Shown in pieces: positions 1 through 8,901 of a stretch of DNA of 64,000 nucleotides. A program made the translations under genes and the position numbers. Under the pieces are notes generated by a model, which was not told where the DNA came from, did not search any database, and worked only from the letters and a program-made list of their open reading frames with translations. This stretch comes from RGIG3009 sp045578425 (GTDB taxonomy: Bacteria > Bacillota > Clostridia > Oscillospirales > Acutalibacteraceae). Positions within the stretch are counted from its first letter, which is position 1. Every line of letters begins with the position of its first letter. Location: positions 66,230 to 130,229 of the forward strand of contig JAZNKF010000063.1 of the NCBI GenBank assembly GCA_045578425.1. Reading direction: 5' to 3'.

Positions 1-48
1 GAGTTAGTGTTACAAGATGGCGGCGAGCTTTTGGACCTGCTTCGTTGA
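1..48 (+). CDS. C-terminal tail of an unidentified protein (partial)
   Basis: Frame 1 is open from the window edge for 15 codons, ending in ...LLDLLR and a TGA at 46-48. A strong hairpin terminator follows within 15 bases, which fits the end of a real plus-strand gene. The tail is too short to identify. It could be chance, but the terminator makes that less likely. Confidence 0.4.
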   Translation, partial: ELVLQDGGELLDLLR

Positions 49-53
49 CAACC

Positions 54-96
54 AAAAAAACCGCCCGGTTCGGTATTTGCCGAATCGGGCGGTTTT
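54..96. terminator. Bidirectional intrinsic terminator
   Basis: A 13-bp stem (61-73 with 80-92, one G-T wobble) with a 6-nt loop is flanked by A7 on the left and T4 on the right, so it can end transcription from both sides. It separates the plus-strand gene tail at 1-48 from the minus-strand gene ending at 104. Confidence 0.85.
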
Positions 97-103
97 ACTT
101 TCG

Positions 104-397
104 TTATTTTTCTGCTAAGGTGCGTTCCAACCAAATGCTGCCGATGTCCATGGCGTTGTACAAACCGATTTTTTCACTTTTTTTCAAAATACGGTCTTTC
201 ATACGTACTTCGGGATCGGTTAATAACAACTGCACTTGTACGCGGTCGGCAACTTCCATATCGCCTTTGGTTTTGGTGGACAGAATTTGCAACATAACAA
301 CGCATTTTTCTGCCATGTCACCGTAGTACAAGACTTTGCCGCTGCGCACGAGCGGTTTGCCTTTGTAGGTCAAAAGTGTTTCTTGTTTTTCAGCCAT
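104..397 (-). CDS. Conserved small protein of unknown function
   Basis: This 97-residue soluble protein has no signal peptide or membrane segment and mixes beta-type and charged stretches (YKGKPLVRSGKVLYYG near the N-terminus). I do not recognise a named domain. The ATG at 397 is preferred over an in-frame GTG nine bases upstream because the ribosome site AGGTGG lies 5 nt before the ATG and contains that GTG. It follows ireB by 12 bases and shares its promoter and the terminator at 54-96, so the two form a small operon. In other Firmicutes ireB is followed by ruvX and a DUF1292 gene; this protein is not obviously either. Confidence 0.75.
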   Translation of the reverse strand: MAEKQETLLTYKGKPLVRSGKVLYYGDMAEKCVVMLQILSTKTKGDMEVADRVQVQLLLTDPEVRMKDRILKKSEKIGLYNAMDIGSIWLERTLAEK

Positions 398-409
398 AAT
401 TGCCACCTT

Positions 410-655
410 TTATTCATTAAGATACGAGCGCACCATTGCTCGCAACAATTCATCGCGGTCCAGTTTGCGAATCAGGCTGCGCGCGTTGTTGTGCGTGGTG
501 ATGTAGGTGGGGTCTTCTGACAAAATGTAGCCCACCAGTTGATTAATGGGATTATATCCCTTCTCACGCAACGCATCGTATACGGTGGTGAGAATTTGTT
601 TCATCTGTTGGTCTTTATCCTCATGCAGGGAAAAAGTCATGGTTTTATCTAACAT
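410..655 (-). CDS. ireB: IreB-family regulatory phosphoprotein (UPF0297)
   Basis: This 81-residue protein matches the IreB/UPF0297 family along its length. The landmark segment EKGYNPINQLVGYILSEDP is at about 31-49, followed by YITTHNNARSLIRK and a C-terminal LVRSYL-type end. In Enterococcus faecalis IreB is phosphorylated by the Ser/Thr kinase IreK and tunes cephalosporin resistance; the role here is inferred from that. The start at 655 follows GGGAGG by 7 nt; a longer in-frame reading to 670 would put the start before this site. It has its own promoter at 685-713. Confidence 0.92.
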   Translation of the reverse strand: MLDKTMTFSLHEDKDQQMKQILTTVYDALREKGYNPINQLVGYILSEDPTYITTHNNARSLIRKLDRDELLRAMVRSYLNE

Positions 656-672
656 TACAAAGCCTCCCATCT

Positions 673-687
673 ACTGATACTATCAGT
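673..687. promoter_or_regulatory. Palindrome overlapping the ireB -10 region (possible operator)
   Basis: ACTGATA C TATCAGT is a perfect 7-1-7 inverted repeat running from the downstream edge of the -10 hexamer over the likely transcription start. That is a common position for a repressor site. No regulator is identified. Confidence 0.45.
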
Positions 688-713
688 ATACGCTATTTTG
701 AAAAAAATTACAA
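685..713 (-). promoter_or_regulatory. Sigma-A promoter for ireB
   Basis: On the minus strand, -35 TTGTAA and -10 TATACT are separated by exactly 17 bp, about 30 bp upstream of the ireB start codon. Confidence 0.75.
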
Positions 714-718
714 GAGGT

Positions 719-3112
719 TTATGAACGAAGGGTGCAACCTTTTTCTTGCAAGCGGGCAAAAATCTTTTCGAGCAACGGATTGATATCGTTGTCGGTGAGC
801 GTTGCCTCGGCAGAACGGAAATACAAACTGAATGCCACGCTCTTTTTACCCGCAGCAATTTGTGCACCCTGGTAGACGTCAAATAAAGCAACGTTTTCCA
901 ATAATTTTCCGCCTGCCTTGGCAATGATTTTTTGAATTTCCGCCACGGGCAATTCTTCGTCACATAACAATGCCAAATCGCGTTCCACGGCAGGGAAGCG
1001 GGGAAGCGGTTTATACAGCGTGCGTTTTTTCTCCATGGCGTCAAAAAGCGGTTGTAAGGTAAGTTCCGCAACGTAGGTACGCGTTCCCAAATCGTAACGG
1101 TTCGCCGTGTCGGGATGTACTTCGCCAAACGTACCAAGGCAGGTATCGCCCACATACACTGCCGCCCCACGGCCGGGATGTAAGAACGGCTCAGCCGAAC
1201 GGACAAACTCCGCGTTGATACCACACGTGGTAAGCAATGTTTCAATGATGCCTTTGAGGGTAAAGAAGTTTTCCTCTTCGCCATAAATACCCAGCGAAAG
1301 CGTTGGAATTTCGGCGGGTTGTTCGCAAAGCGGTAAAGAATGGGGGACAAACCGTTTGCTGACTTCAAAGAACCGTACCGCGGTGTTTTTGCGGTTATAG
1401 TTGGTGGCAAGAACGGTCAACATACTGGTAATGAGTTGTGTCCGCATAACAGAATATTCTTCACCCAGGGGGTTGAGCAGCGTAACCGCCACGCGTCGCG
1501 CATCGTCTTGCGGCAGAGAAAGGGTATCAAGCGCCTTGCCGCTGATAAACGAATAGGTCGAAATTTCTTGCATGCCCTGCGCAATCAAACAGTCTTTGAT
1601 TTGCGTGGTGTGCAAGCGTTCGGGTAATTGTTTGCCGCGAACAATAGAGCCGGTCATGGGGGTGGATACAATGTGGTCATACCCGTAAACGCGCATGACT
1701 TCTTCTGCTAAATCGGCGCGGCCTTCCACGTCGTCACGGAAGGAGGGGACAATGCACGTTAACACACCGTCTTGCAACGTGGTGGCAATTTCCAATCGAT
1801 TTAAAATATCTACCATCGTATCGACAGGAACATTGACACCCAACAACGCATTGATACTTTCCGCCGTAACGGTTAATACGCGAGCGGGCGGTAACGGCTC
1901 GTGACAGTCAATCACACCGTCGATAATATCACCGGCATTCAGTTCTTCAATCAGTTGCAAAGCACGGTTCATGGCATATTCCACACCAATTAAATCGACA
2001 CCTTTTTCAAAACGTGCGGACGATTCGGTGCGTACACCTAATGCGCGGGAAGTACGGCGCACGTTGTCACGGCGGAATTTAGCACATTCGAACAGTAAGT
2101 CGGTGGTATCTTCTTTGATTTCACTGTTTAAGCCACCCATGATACCCGCCAGACAAGATGGGTTTTTGGCATCGGCAATCACCAACATTTCTTCATTTAG
2201 CGTATGTGGTTTGCCGTCTAATGTAACGATTTCTTCATTGTTCTCGGCACGGCGCACTATGATTTGGTTACCTGCAATATCGCGCAAATCAAAGGCGTGC
2301 ATCGGTTGGCCTGTTTCCAACATGACAAAGTTGGTAATATCGACAATGTTGTTAATGGGGCGCATACCTGCCGAGCGCAAACAATCTTTCATCCAATCGG
2401 GCGAAGGAGCAATGCGCAAATTGCGCACCACACGGCCCATATAACGAGGACACAAATCGTAATCTTTTACCGTGATGTCGATATGTTCTTTGATGTCGCC
2501 GCCAACGGTGTGATAAGAGGGTTGCGGTGCGCGGAACTCTTGTTTGAGTGCCACGGCAATTTCTCTGGCAACACCCAACACGCTTTGACAATCGGGGCGG
2601 TTGGCGGTGATTTTGAAATCAATGACAACGTCGTTTAGATGCAGAATGTCGCGCATATCGGTGCCGGTGGGGACATCTTCTTTCAAAATCAAAATACCGT
2701 TTACTTCGGCACCTTCGTAATCGGATTCTTTCAGACACAGTTCTTCGCCGGAGCACAACATACCGTCGGAGGGCAAGCCGCGCAGTTTGCCACGTTTGAT
2801 ATGCATGCCGTTGGGCAACAACGAGTCGTGTAAAGCGGCAGGAACCAAAGCGCCCTCAAACACGTTTTGTGCCCCTGTGATAATTTGAATCGGTTCTTCG
2901 GCGCCGACATCCATTTGGCAAATTTGCAATTTATCGGCATCGGGATGTTTTTCTAACTTTAAAATACGTGCGGCAACAACGTTGCTCATAGTGGCAGAAA
3001 GGTCTTCAATGCTTTCTACTTCGAAACCGCTGAGCACCATTTTTTCGCACAGTTCGTCTACGCTGACGGGAATATCCACATAGCGTTTAAGCCAATTTAA
3101 CGAAATTTTCAT
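719..3112 (-). CDS. pheT: Phenylalanyl-tRNA synthetase beta subunit
   Basis: PheT is the beta chain of the (alpha-beta)2 enzyme that charges tRNA-Phe. At 797 residues it has the normal bacterial length. Visible domains are the N-terminal MKISLNWLKRYV start, an EMAP-like tRNA-binding domain (about 40-150), the B3/4 editing and B5 regions in the middle (RPDCQSVLGVAREIA near 173), and a C-terminal anticodon-binding ferredoxin-fold domain (about 705-797, starting PLPRFPAVERDLAL). It follows pheS by 15 bp with a ribosome site in the gap, so both are expressed from the T-box-controlled promoter. Confidence 0.98.
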   Translation of the reverse strand: MKISLNWLKRYVDIPVSVDELCEKMVLSGFEVESIEDLSATMSNVVAARILKLEKHPDADKLQICQMDVGAEEPIQIITGAQNVFEGALVPAALHDSLLPNGMHIKRGKLRGLPSDGMLCSGEELCLKESDYEGAEVNGILILKEDVPTGTDMRDILHLNDVVIDFKITANRPDCQSVLGVAREIAVALKQEFRAPQPSYHTVGGDIKEHIDITVKDYDLCPRYMGRVVRNLRIAPSPDWMKDCLRSAGMRPINNIVDITNFVMLETGQPMHAFDLRDIAGNQIIVRRAENNEEIVTLDGKPHTLNEEMLVIADAKNPSCLAGIMGGLNSEIKEDTTDLLFECAKFRRDNVRRTSRALGVRTESSARFEKGVDLIGVEYAMNRALQLIEELNAGDIIDGVIDCHEPLPPARVLTVTAESINALLGVNVPVDTMVDILNRLEIATTLQDGVLTCIVPSFRDDVEGRADLAEEVMRVYGYDHIVSTPMTGSIVRGKQLPERLHTTQIKDCLIAQGMQEISTYSFISGKALDTLSLPQDDARRVAVTLLNPLGEEYSVMRTQLITSMLTVLATNYNRKNTAVRFFEVSKRFVPHSLPLCEQPAEIPTLSLGIYGEEENFFTLKGIIETLLTTCGINAEFVRSAEPFLHPGRGAAVYVGDTCLGTFGEVHPDTANRYDLGTRTYVAELTLQPLFDAMEKKRTLYKPLPRFPAVERDLALLCDEELPVAEIQKIIAKAGGKLLENVALFDVYQGAQIAAGKKSVAFSLYFRSAEATLTDNDINPLLEKIFARLQEKGCTLRS

Positions 3113-3127
3113 CGCGATGTTCCTCCT

Positions 3128-4147
3128 TTAAAACTGTTCCAAAAACCGCTGGTCGTTTTCGAACAGCAGACGGATATCACTGATTTTATAACGCGTTGTG
3201 GTCAAACGGTCCAATCCGATGCCGAAAGCAAAACCAGAATATTCTTCGGGGTCAATGCCGCATCCTGCCAGTACGCGGGGGTGTACCATGCCGGCACCCA
3301 AAATTTCGATCCAGCCGCTGCCTTTGCAAACACGACAACCTTTGCCGCCGCATTCGGAACACGTAACGTCCACTTCGACGCTCGGTTCGGTGAATGGGAA
3401 GAAGGAAGGACGGAACTTCACTTTGGTTTCGGGACCGTAAATTTCATGGGCAAATTGTTCCAACACACCTTTTAAATCACACAAGGTAATGCCTTTGTCC
3501 ACGACCAACCCCTCCACTTGGTGGAAAACAGGGGAGTGAGTGGCATCTACTTCGTCTGCACGGAACACGCGGCCGGGGCAAATGATGCGAATCGGTGGTT
3601 TGCGTTGTTCCATGGTACGTGCTTGTGCTGCCGAAGTTTGGGTGCGGAGCAACAAATTTTCTGCCAAATAGAAGGTATCTTGCATATCGCGAGCGGGGTG
3701 ATCTTTGGGAACGTTGAGTGCTTCAAAACAATATTTTTCGGTTTCCACCTCGGGTCCATCCACGACGTCAAAGCCCATGGATTGGAAAATATCCACCAAA
3801 TCGTTCAAAACAATGTTGAGCGGGTGTAAACCACCGTTTTTTGTTTTGGTACCGGGCAAGGTGACGTCGATAGTTTCTTCTTTGAGTTGTTTTTCCTTTA
3901 AAGCGGAAAGAATGGTTTGCTCACGCTCGCTCAAAGCATTTTCCAATTCTGCACGCAATTGGTTGATAAGTTGTCCCATTTGCGGGCGTTCTTCTGCCGG
4001 GACGGCACCCATGCCGCGTAATAACCCGGTAACTTCACCTTTTTTCCCCAGCAATCGAACACGAAAATCTTCTAATTCCTTGGGGGTTTGCAAGCAAGAG
4101 AGTTCTTCAAGCGCTTGTTTGCGCAAGGATTCTAATTTTTCTTTCAT
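3128..4147 (-). CDS. pheS: Phenylalanyl-tRNA synthetase alpha subunit
   Basis: This 339-residue catalytic subunit has an N-terminal coiled-coil arm (1-90), then class II motifs including VFRADEVDATHSPVFHQVEGL and the C-terminal GIGLDRL motif 3. A CSECGGKGCRVC segment near 290 is common in Firmicutes homologues. The ATG at 4147 (MKEKLESLRKQ) is chosen because the open frame further upstream translates the T-box leader; GGAG lies about 10 nt before this ATG. First gene of pheST. Confidence 0.97.
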   Translation of the reverse strand: MKEKLESLRKQALEELSCLQTPKELEDFRVRLLGKKGEVTGLLRGMGAVPAEERPQMGQLINQLRAELENALSEREQTILSALKEKQLKEETIDVTLPGTKTKNGGLHPLNIVLNDLVDIFQSMGFDVVDGPEVETEKYCFEALNVPKDHPARDMQDTFYLAENLLLRTQTSAAQARTMEQRKPPIRIICPGRVFRADEVDATHSPVFHQVEGLVVDKGITLCDLKGVLEQFAHEIYGPETKVKFRPSFFPFTEPSVEVDVTCSECGGKGCRVCKGSGWIEILGAGMVHPRVLAGCGIDPEEYSGFAFGIGLDRLTTTRYKISDIRLLFENDQRFLEQF

Positions 4148-4167
4148 AGCCACATTACTCCTTATAA

Positions 4168-4421
4168 AAATAAAAAAGCCTTCATCCACAAGGGACGAAG
4201 ACAACTCCGCGGTACCACCCACATTTTCGCTGTTTAGCGAACACTCACGACCGGTAACGGGGTCAGCCGTCGGCACCTACCTTTCTTTTATAAAAAAGAA
4301 ACTCAATGTCGCCGCTCAAGAGTGAACTTCTGCGGGGACCGGTACAAGTCGCTTTCAGCCGATGACGACTCTCTCTGCTGTACAGGGTACACCGCATACT
4401 TTCTCCATCTATGCGTTATTA
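4168..4421 (-). promoter_or_regulatory. T-box leader of pheST (tRNA-Phe responsive)
   Basis: The minus strand carries the T-box core TGGGTGGTACCGCGG at 4207-4221, the signature that pairs with the NCCA end of uncharged tRNA. Just before pheS is a terminator hairpin (CTTCGTCC with GGATGAAG, then a T-rich run, about 4172-4200) that competes with the antiterminator. A TTC triplet (4324-4326) sits at the 3' side of the stem I region, in the context GAAGTTCACTC, and fits a Phe specifier. Uncharged tRNA-Phe should promote readthrough into pheST. Confidence 0.93.
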
Positions 4422-4427
4422 AAGTAC

Positions 4428-4456
4428 AGTATACCACCTCTTTTTCAAAAAAGCAA
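4428..4456 (-). promoter_or_regulatory. Sigma-A promoter of the T-box/pheST unit
   Basis: -35 TTGCTT, 17 bp, -10 TATACT on the minus strand. The -35 lies in one copy of a 15-bp direct repeat (4448-4462 and 4478-4492). Confidence 0.75.
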
Positions 4457-4505
4457 GGGGAAAGTCAAATCTTTACCAAAAAGCAAGGGGAATTACAGAA
4501 ATTAG

Positions 4506-4534
4506 TTTACAGCATCGTTTTTTTGTGCTATACT
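4506..4534 (+). promoter_or_regulatory. Sigma-A promoter for the minD-like/mgsA/hisS/aspS operon
   Basis: -35 TTTACA, 17 bp, -10 TATACT. The start codon at 4575 is preceded by AGGAGGG. It is divergent from the pheST promoter, about 50 bp away. Confidence 0.8.
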
Positions 4535-4574
4535 AGCATTTATATATGAGGACAAACAGTAGGAGGGAATAACT

Positions 4575-5300
4575 ATGATATCCGTTGTCACATCCGGAAA
4601 AGGCGGTGCCGGAAAATCCACGGTTTCAGCGGGTCTGGGGTGTGCGTTGGCACATCGTGGACAGCGGGTATTGTTGGTGGACGGTGATGCGGGCTTGCGC
4701 AGTTTGGATGTTATGCTCGGTATTGCCGGAACGGCGGTTTACGACATGGCAGACGTACTTTCCGGTGCGTGCCAATCCACCAACGCGATTTACCCTTCAC
4801 CGATTTGCCCGAATGTGTTTGTGTTGCCCGCACCGGTCAACCTGGAACAACTCGCACAACCGGAAGCCATGGCGGGCCTTTGTCGGGAACTGTCGGCGTA
4901 TTACGATGAAATCATCGTGGATTGTCCTGCGGGTATCGGTCGTGGTTTCAAAGCGGCCGTTGCCGGGGCAGACCGAGCGTTTGTGGTTACCACACCGGAT
5001 ATGGTGTGTGCCCGCGATGCGCAGATTGTTTCACGTTTACTCAAAAAGCAAGATGTTCCGGCAAGGCTCATTATTAACCGCCTACGTCCGGAACCGATTT
5101 TGCGGGGTAAAATGCCGGATATTGACGAACTTATCGATACCTCCGCCTTGCAACTTATCGGTGTACTGCCGGAGGATGAAGAGGTGGCGGTTGCCAACGC
5201 GTACGGCAAACCGTTGCCGGTCGACAGCAAAGCGGCTGTTTGCTTTGCAAACATTGCAGGACGTTATTTAGGCGAGGATATTCCCTTGCACATAAAATAA
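4575..5300 (+). CDS. MinD/ParA-type P-loop ATPase
   Basis: This 241-residue ATPase has the deviant Walker A SGKGGAGKST (7-16), with the signature lysine of the MinD/ParA group, the DGDAGLRSLD switch (36-45) and the IIVDCPAG Walker B (about 113-120). Family members position the division site or partition DNA. It is shorter than typical MinD (about 265 residues) and I see no clear C-terminal amphipathic membrane-targeting helix; the end is GRYLGEDIPLHIK. No minC or minE is adjacent. The neighbouring mgsA is a frequent partner of clostridial min loci, which favours a MinD-derived protein, but the role is uncertain. Confidence 0.85.
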   Translation: MISVVTSGKGGAGKSTVSAGLGCALAHRGQRVLLVDGDAGLRSLDVMLGIAGTAVYDMADVLSGACQSTNAIYPSPICPNVFVLPAPVNLEQLAQPEAMAGLCRELSAYYDEIIVDCPAGIGRGFKAAVAGADRAFVVTTPDMVCARDAQIVSRLLKKQDVPARLIINRLRPEPILRGKMPDIDELIDTSALQLIGVLPEDEEVAVANAYGKPLPVDSKAAVCFANIAGRYLGEDIPLHIK

Positions 5301-5317
5301 GAAAAGGAGAGATTTTG

Positions 5318-5728
5318 ATGAACATTGCGTTGATGGCACATGACTCCAAAAAAGAATTGATGGTACAGTTTTGTATTGCGTATTGCGGAATTCTTAACCG
5401 TCACCATTTGTGTGCGACTGCCACGACCGGCAAGTTGATATCCGAAGCCACCGGTTTGCAAATCACACGGTATTTAAGCGGCGGACAAGGCGGTGCTCAA
5501 CAAATTTCCGCTCGCATTTCTTGTGATGAAATTGATTTACTGCTGTTTTTCCGTGACCCGATGGCGCTTACGGAACAAGAATCGACAGAAACCGATATTT
5601 TGCGTTTGTGCGATATGCGCAATATTCCGGTTGCCACCAACATTGCCACCGCCGAGGTGCTTATCCACGGTTTGGAACGCGGTGACTTGGATTGGCGTAA
5701 CATTGTGAATCCCAAAGGGATAATTTAA
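5318..5728 (+). CDS. mgsA: Methylglyoxal synthase
   Basis: This 136-residue enzyme converts dihydroxyacetone phosphate to methylglyoxal and phosphate. The N-terminal IALMAHDSKKELM and the middle LSGGQGGAQQISARI and LLLFFRDPM segments are diagnostic. The catalytic Asp is in FFRDP, and the C-terminus ATNIATAEVLI is also conserved. The ATG at 5318 follows AAAAGGAGAG; an upstream in-frame extension overlaps the previous gene and has no ribosome site. It lies 17 bp after the minD-like gene and 21 bp before hisS. Confidence 0.95.
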   Translation: MNIALMAHDSKKELMVQFCIAYCGILNRHHLCATATTGKLISEATGLQITRYLSGGQGGAQQISARISCDEIDLLLFFRDPMALTEQESTETDILRLCDMRNIPVATNIATAEVLIHGLERGDLDWRNIVNPKGII

Positions 5729-5749
5729 AACAGAAAAGAGCGAAAAACC

Positions 5750-7060
5750 ATGGGTCTGATTACCAAAGCCATTCGCGGAACACAAGACGTGTTACCGTCG
5801 CAAAGCCATGAATGGCAATATATTGAACGTACCTTGTTGCAAATTGCGCGCGACTACGGCTACCGCGAAATTCGTACGCCGGTTTTTGAACACACGGAAT
5901 TGTTTCAACGTTCGGTGGGGGAAACTACCGACGTGGTACAAAAAGAAATGTATACGTTTGACGATAAAGGCGGCCGTTCCATCACACTGCGTCCGGAAGG
6001 CACCGCAGGCGCCATGCGTATGTTGTTGGAACACGGACTCAATAACGATGCGTTACCTGTTAAAACAGCATATATCACCTCGTGCTATCGGTATGAAAAA
6101 CCGCAAGCCGGTCGTTTGCGGGAATTTCATCAATTTGGTGTGGAGTGTTTTGGCACTGCCTCTCCTGCCGCAGATGCCGAAGTAATTGCTCTTGCCGCCA
6201 CGGCACTCAAAGAACTTTCGGTAACGGGTGTATCGTTGCATATTAACTCCATCGGTTGTCCGACATGCCGCAAAGCATATCACGAAGCGTTAAAGGCCCA
6301 TTTTTCGGCTTGCCGCGAAGAATTGTGTGAGACTTGCCAAGGTCGTCTGGAACGCAATCCCATGCGCATTTTGGACTGTAAATCGCCGATTTGTTCGGGA
6401 ATTGCTGCAAAAGCACCGCTGATTACCGATTATTTGTGCGACGATTGCGCGGCGCACTTTGCGGCGGTACAAGGGTATTTGACAGAGGCAGAAATTGAAT
6501 TTTCGCTAGATCCGCACATTGTTCGCGGTTTGGATTACTACACCCGCACGGTTTTTGAATTTGTATCGGATGCGCTGGGCGCACAAGCGGTGGTTTGCGG
6601 CGGCGGACGGTACGACGGTTTGTGCGAAGAACTGGGCGGTCCTCATTTGCCGTCGCTGGGATTCGGCATGGGTTTGGAACGATTGCTGATGGTGATGCAC
6701 GCGCAGGATTGTCCCATCCCGAACAACAAAGAATGTGATATTTACTTTGCCTCTATGGGTGAAGCGGCGGCAAAGAAATGCTTTGCACTTGCAACGCAAC
6801 TTCGTCAAGGCGGTATCTGTGTGGAATGCGATACGGTTGGTAGGGGCTTAAAAGCACAAATGAAATATGCCGATAAACTGGGTGCTTTGTACACGGTTGT
6901 GGTGGGCGACAACGAACTCGAAACCGGTGTGGCGAAACTTAAAGATATGAAAACCGGTGAATTAACCGAAATCACCTTAGACGACAGCTTGTATACGGTG
7001 CTGTATAACAAAACCTTGGACCGTCAATTAGCAGGATTAATGGAAAGCGTGGTAGAATAA
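5750..7060 (+). CDS. hisS: Histidyl-tRNA synthetase
   Basis: This 436-residue class II synthetase shows the IRGTQDVLP start, motif 2 TSCYRYEKPQAGRLREFHQFG, the histidine-A motifs GLDYYTRTVFEF and CGGGRYDGL, and a C-terminal anticodon-binding domain (about 330-430). A Cys-rich insertion (CPTCRKAYHEALK... CETCQG, about 167-200) is typical of Firmicutes HisS. The stop codon directly abuts the aspS start, indicating tight coupling. Confidence 0.98.
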   Translation: MGLITKAIRGTQDVLPSQSHEWQYIERTLLQIARDYGYREIRTPVFEHTELFQRSVGETTDVVQKEMYTFDDKGGRSITLRPEGTAGAMRMLLEHGLNNDALPVKTAYITSCYRYEKPQAGRLREFHQFGVECFGTASPAADAEVIALAATALKELSVTGVSLHINSIGCPTCRKAYHEALKAHFSACREELCETCQGRLERNPMRILDCKSPICSGIAAKAPLITDYLCDDCAAHFAAVQGYLTEAEIEFSLDPHIVRGLDYYTRTVFEFVSDALGAQAVVCGGGRYDGLCEELGGPHLPSLGFGMGLERLLMVMHAQDCPIPNNKECDIYFASMGEAAAKKCFALATQLRQGGICVECDTVGRGLKAQMKYADKLGALYTVVVGDNELETGVAKLKDMKTGELTEITLDDSLYTVLYNKTLDRQLAGLMESVVE

Positions 7061-8842
7061 ATGGAAACCATTCAAGGATTAAAACGCAGTCGTTACTGCG
7101 GAGATTTTCGTCGTGAACATGCCGGCGAGACCGTTACCGTTTTTGGTTGGGCACAACGTCAACGCGATTTAGGGCAACTGATTTTTATCGATTTGCGTGA
7201 CCGCACGGGCATTGTGCAACTAGCCTTTGACGAAAACACCGCACGTGATGTGTTCGAAAAAGCGTTCACCGTACGCGGCGAATATGTTTTGGCAGCAACC
7301 GGTGTGGTGCGGGTGCGTTCTTCGATTAACAACGAAATTCCGACAGGTGAAGTGGAAATTGCCGTTACCGAACTGCGTATTCTCAACAAAGCAGAAACTC
7401 CGCCGTTCGAAATTTTGGAAAATTCCAATACCGCGGAAGCCATGCGCTTAAAATACCGCTATTTAGACTTGCGCCGTCCGGATTTGCAACGCAACTTGTT
7501 ATTACGTCATAAAATTGCCAAATCCACGCGCGACTATTTTGATTCACAAGGATTTATTGAACTGGAAACGCCGATTTTGGTGCGTTCCACGCCGGAAGGT
7601 GCACGTGACTTTTTGGTGCCTTCCCGTGTGCATAAAGGCGATTTTTATGCTTTGCCGCAATCTCCGCAATTATATAAACAATTATCCATGGTTGCCGGAT
7701 TTGACCGCTATTTTCAATTAGCACGTTGTTTCCGCGACGAAGACTTGCGTGCCGACCGACAACCGGAATTTACGCAAATCGACCTGGAAATGTCCTTTGT
7801 GGATGTGGAAGATGTTTTGAATATTGGTGAGGGTTTTATTCATCACGTTTTCAAAGAAGTGTTGGATGTGGATATTCCACTGCCGCTTCCCCGCATGACA
7901 TACACGCAGGCAATGGAGCGATTCGGCTCGGATAAACCGGATACCCGTTTTGCCATGGAATTGCAAGACGTCAGCGATATCGTCAAATCGTGTGGCTTTG
8001 GGGTATTTACCTCTGCCATCGAAGGTGGCGGCTCGGTACGCGCTATTGTGGCCAAACAAGCCGTTACGGTGCTTACTCGCAAGGAAATTGATAAGTTGAC
8101 CGAACATGCCCGTGGTATCGGTGCCAAAGGTTTGGCATGGGTGCGTCTGACAGATGATGGTATTGCCTCCTCATTTGGCAAATTCTTGACCGAAGAAGAA
8201 ATGTCCGCATTGCTCACTGCTGTGGGCGCTGAAAAAGGTGACGTGGTGTTACTGGTTGCCGACACGGTTTCCAAACTGGTGTTGTCCGTACTGGGTGCTT
8301 TGCGCTTGGAAGTGGCCGAAAAACTCAACATTCCGCGCGAAGGGTATAATCTGCTTTGGATTACGGAATTTCCGTTCTTTGAATGGGACGCCGAAGAAAA
8401 AACATGGGTGGCTATGCACCATCCTTTCACCTCGCCTCTTGATGAGTGTATTCCTTATTTGGAAAGCGACCCTGCACGTGTGTTTGCCAAAGCGTATGAC
8501 TTGGTGCTCAACGGTATTGAACTTGCCAGCGGCTCTATTCGTATCACCAATCCGGAGTTGCAAAAGCAAATGTTCCGCGCCCTTGGTTTGTCGGATGAAG
8601 TATCGTATGCCAAGTTCGGGTATTTGACCGATGCGTTCAAATACGGTGCTCCTCCGCATGGCGGTATGGCATTGGGACTTGATCGTTTGGTTATGCAGAT
8701 GCTGGGTGCGGCTACGTTGCGTGATGTGGTGGCTTACCCGAAAGTGCAGAACATGACAGAACTCATGACACAATGTCCGTCATCGGTCGATGAATCGCAG
8801 TTGGCGGAGCTTGGATTAGCGGTATTACCTACCGAAGAATAA
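7061..8842 (+). CDS. aspS: Aspartyl-tRNA synthetase
   Basis: This 593-residue bacterial-type AspRS has an N-terminal OB-fold anticodon domain (1-115), class II core with LPQSPQLYKQ and RCFRDEDLRADRQPEFTQ, a GAD insertion domain (about 290-410) and motif 3 GGMALGLDRLVM near the C-terminus. The ATG follows the hisS TAA with no gap. A dedicated asnS lies elsewhere in the window, so tRNA-Asn charging need not depend on this enzyme. Last gene of the operon. Confidence 0.98.
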   Translation: METIQGLKRSRYCGDFRREHAGETVTVFGWAQRQRDLGQLIFIDLRDRTGIVQLAFDENTARDVFEKAFTVRGEYVLAATGVVRVRSSINNEIPTGEVEIAVTELRILNKAETPPFEILENSNTAEAMRLKYRYLDLRRPDLQRNLLLRHKIAKSTRDYFDSQGFIELETPILVRSTPEGARDFLVPSRVHKGDFYALPQSPQLYKQLSMVAGFDRYFQLARCFRDEDLRADRQPEFTQIDLEMSFVDVEDVLNIGEGFIHHVFKEVLDVDIPLPLPRMTYTQAMERFGSDKPDTRFAMELQDVSDIVKSCGFGVFTSAIEGGGSVRAIVAKQAVTVLTRKEIDKLTEHARGIGAKGLAWVRLTDDGIASSFGKFLTEEEMSALLTAVGAEKGDVVLLVADTVSKLVLSVLGALRLEVAEKLNIPREGYNLLWITEFPFFEWDAEEKTWVAMHHPFTSPLDECIPYLESDPARVFAKAYDLVLNGIELASGSIRITNPELQKQMFRALGLSDEVSYAKFGYLTDAFKYGAPPHGGMALGLDRLVMQMLGAATLRDVVAYPKVQNMTELMTQCPSSVDESQLAELGLAVLPTEE

Positions 8843-8857
8843 GAGAAAATAGGAAAA

Positions 8858-8892
8858 GGAGCAGACAAACAAGGTTTGTCTGCTCCTTTTTT
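8858..8892. terminator. Intrinsic terminator between aspS and the convergent envelope genes
   Basis: A perfect 13-bp stem GGAGCAGACAAAC / GTTTGTCTGCTCC with a 3-nt loop is followed by T6 on the plus strand. The flanking A-rich side allows weaker use from the minus strand. Confidence 0.92.
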
Positions 8893-8901
8893 AAAATACT
8901 G

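Noticed and set aside
4322..4549. A 75-codon open frame in the pheST leader
   Set aside because: It runs opposite the T-box RNA and has no ribosome site.
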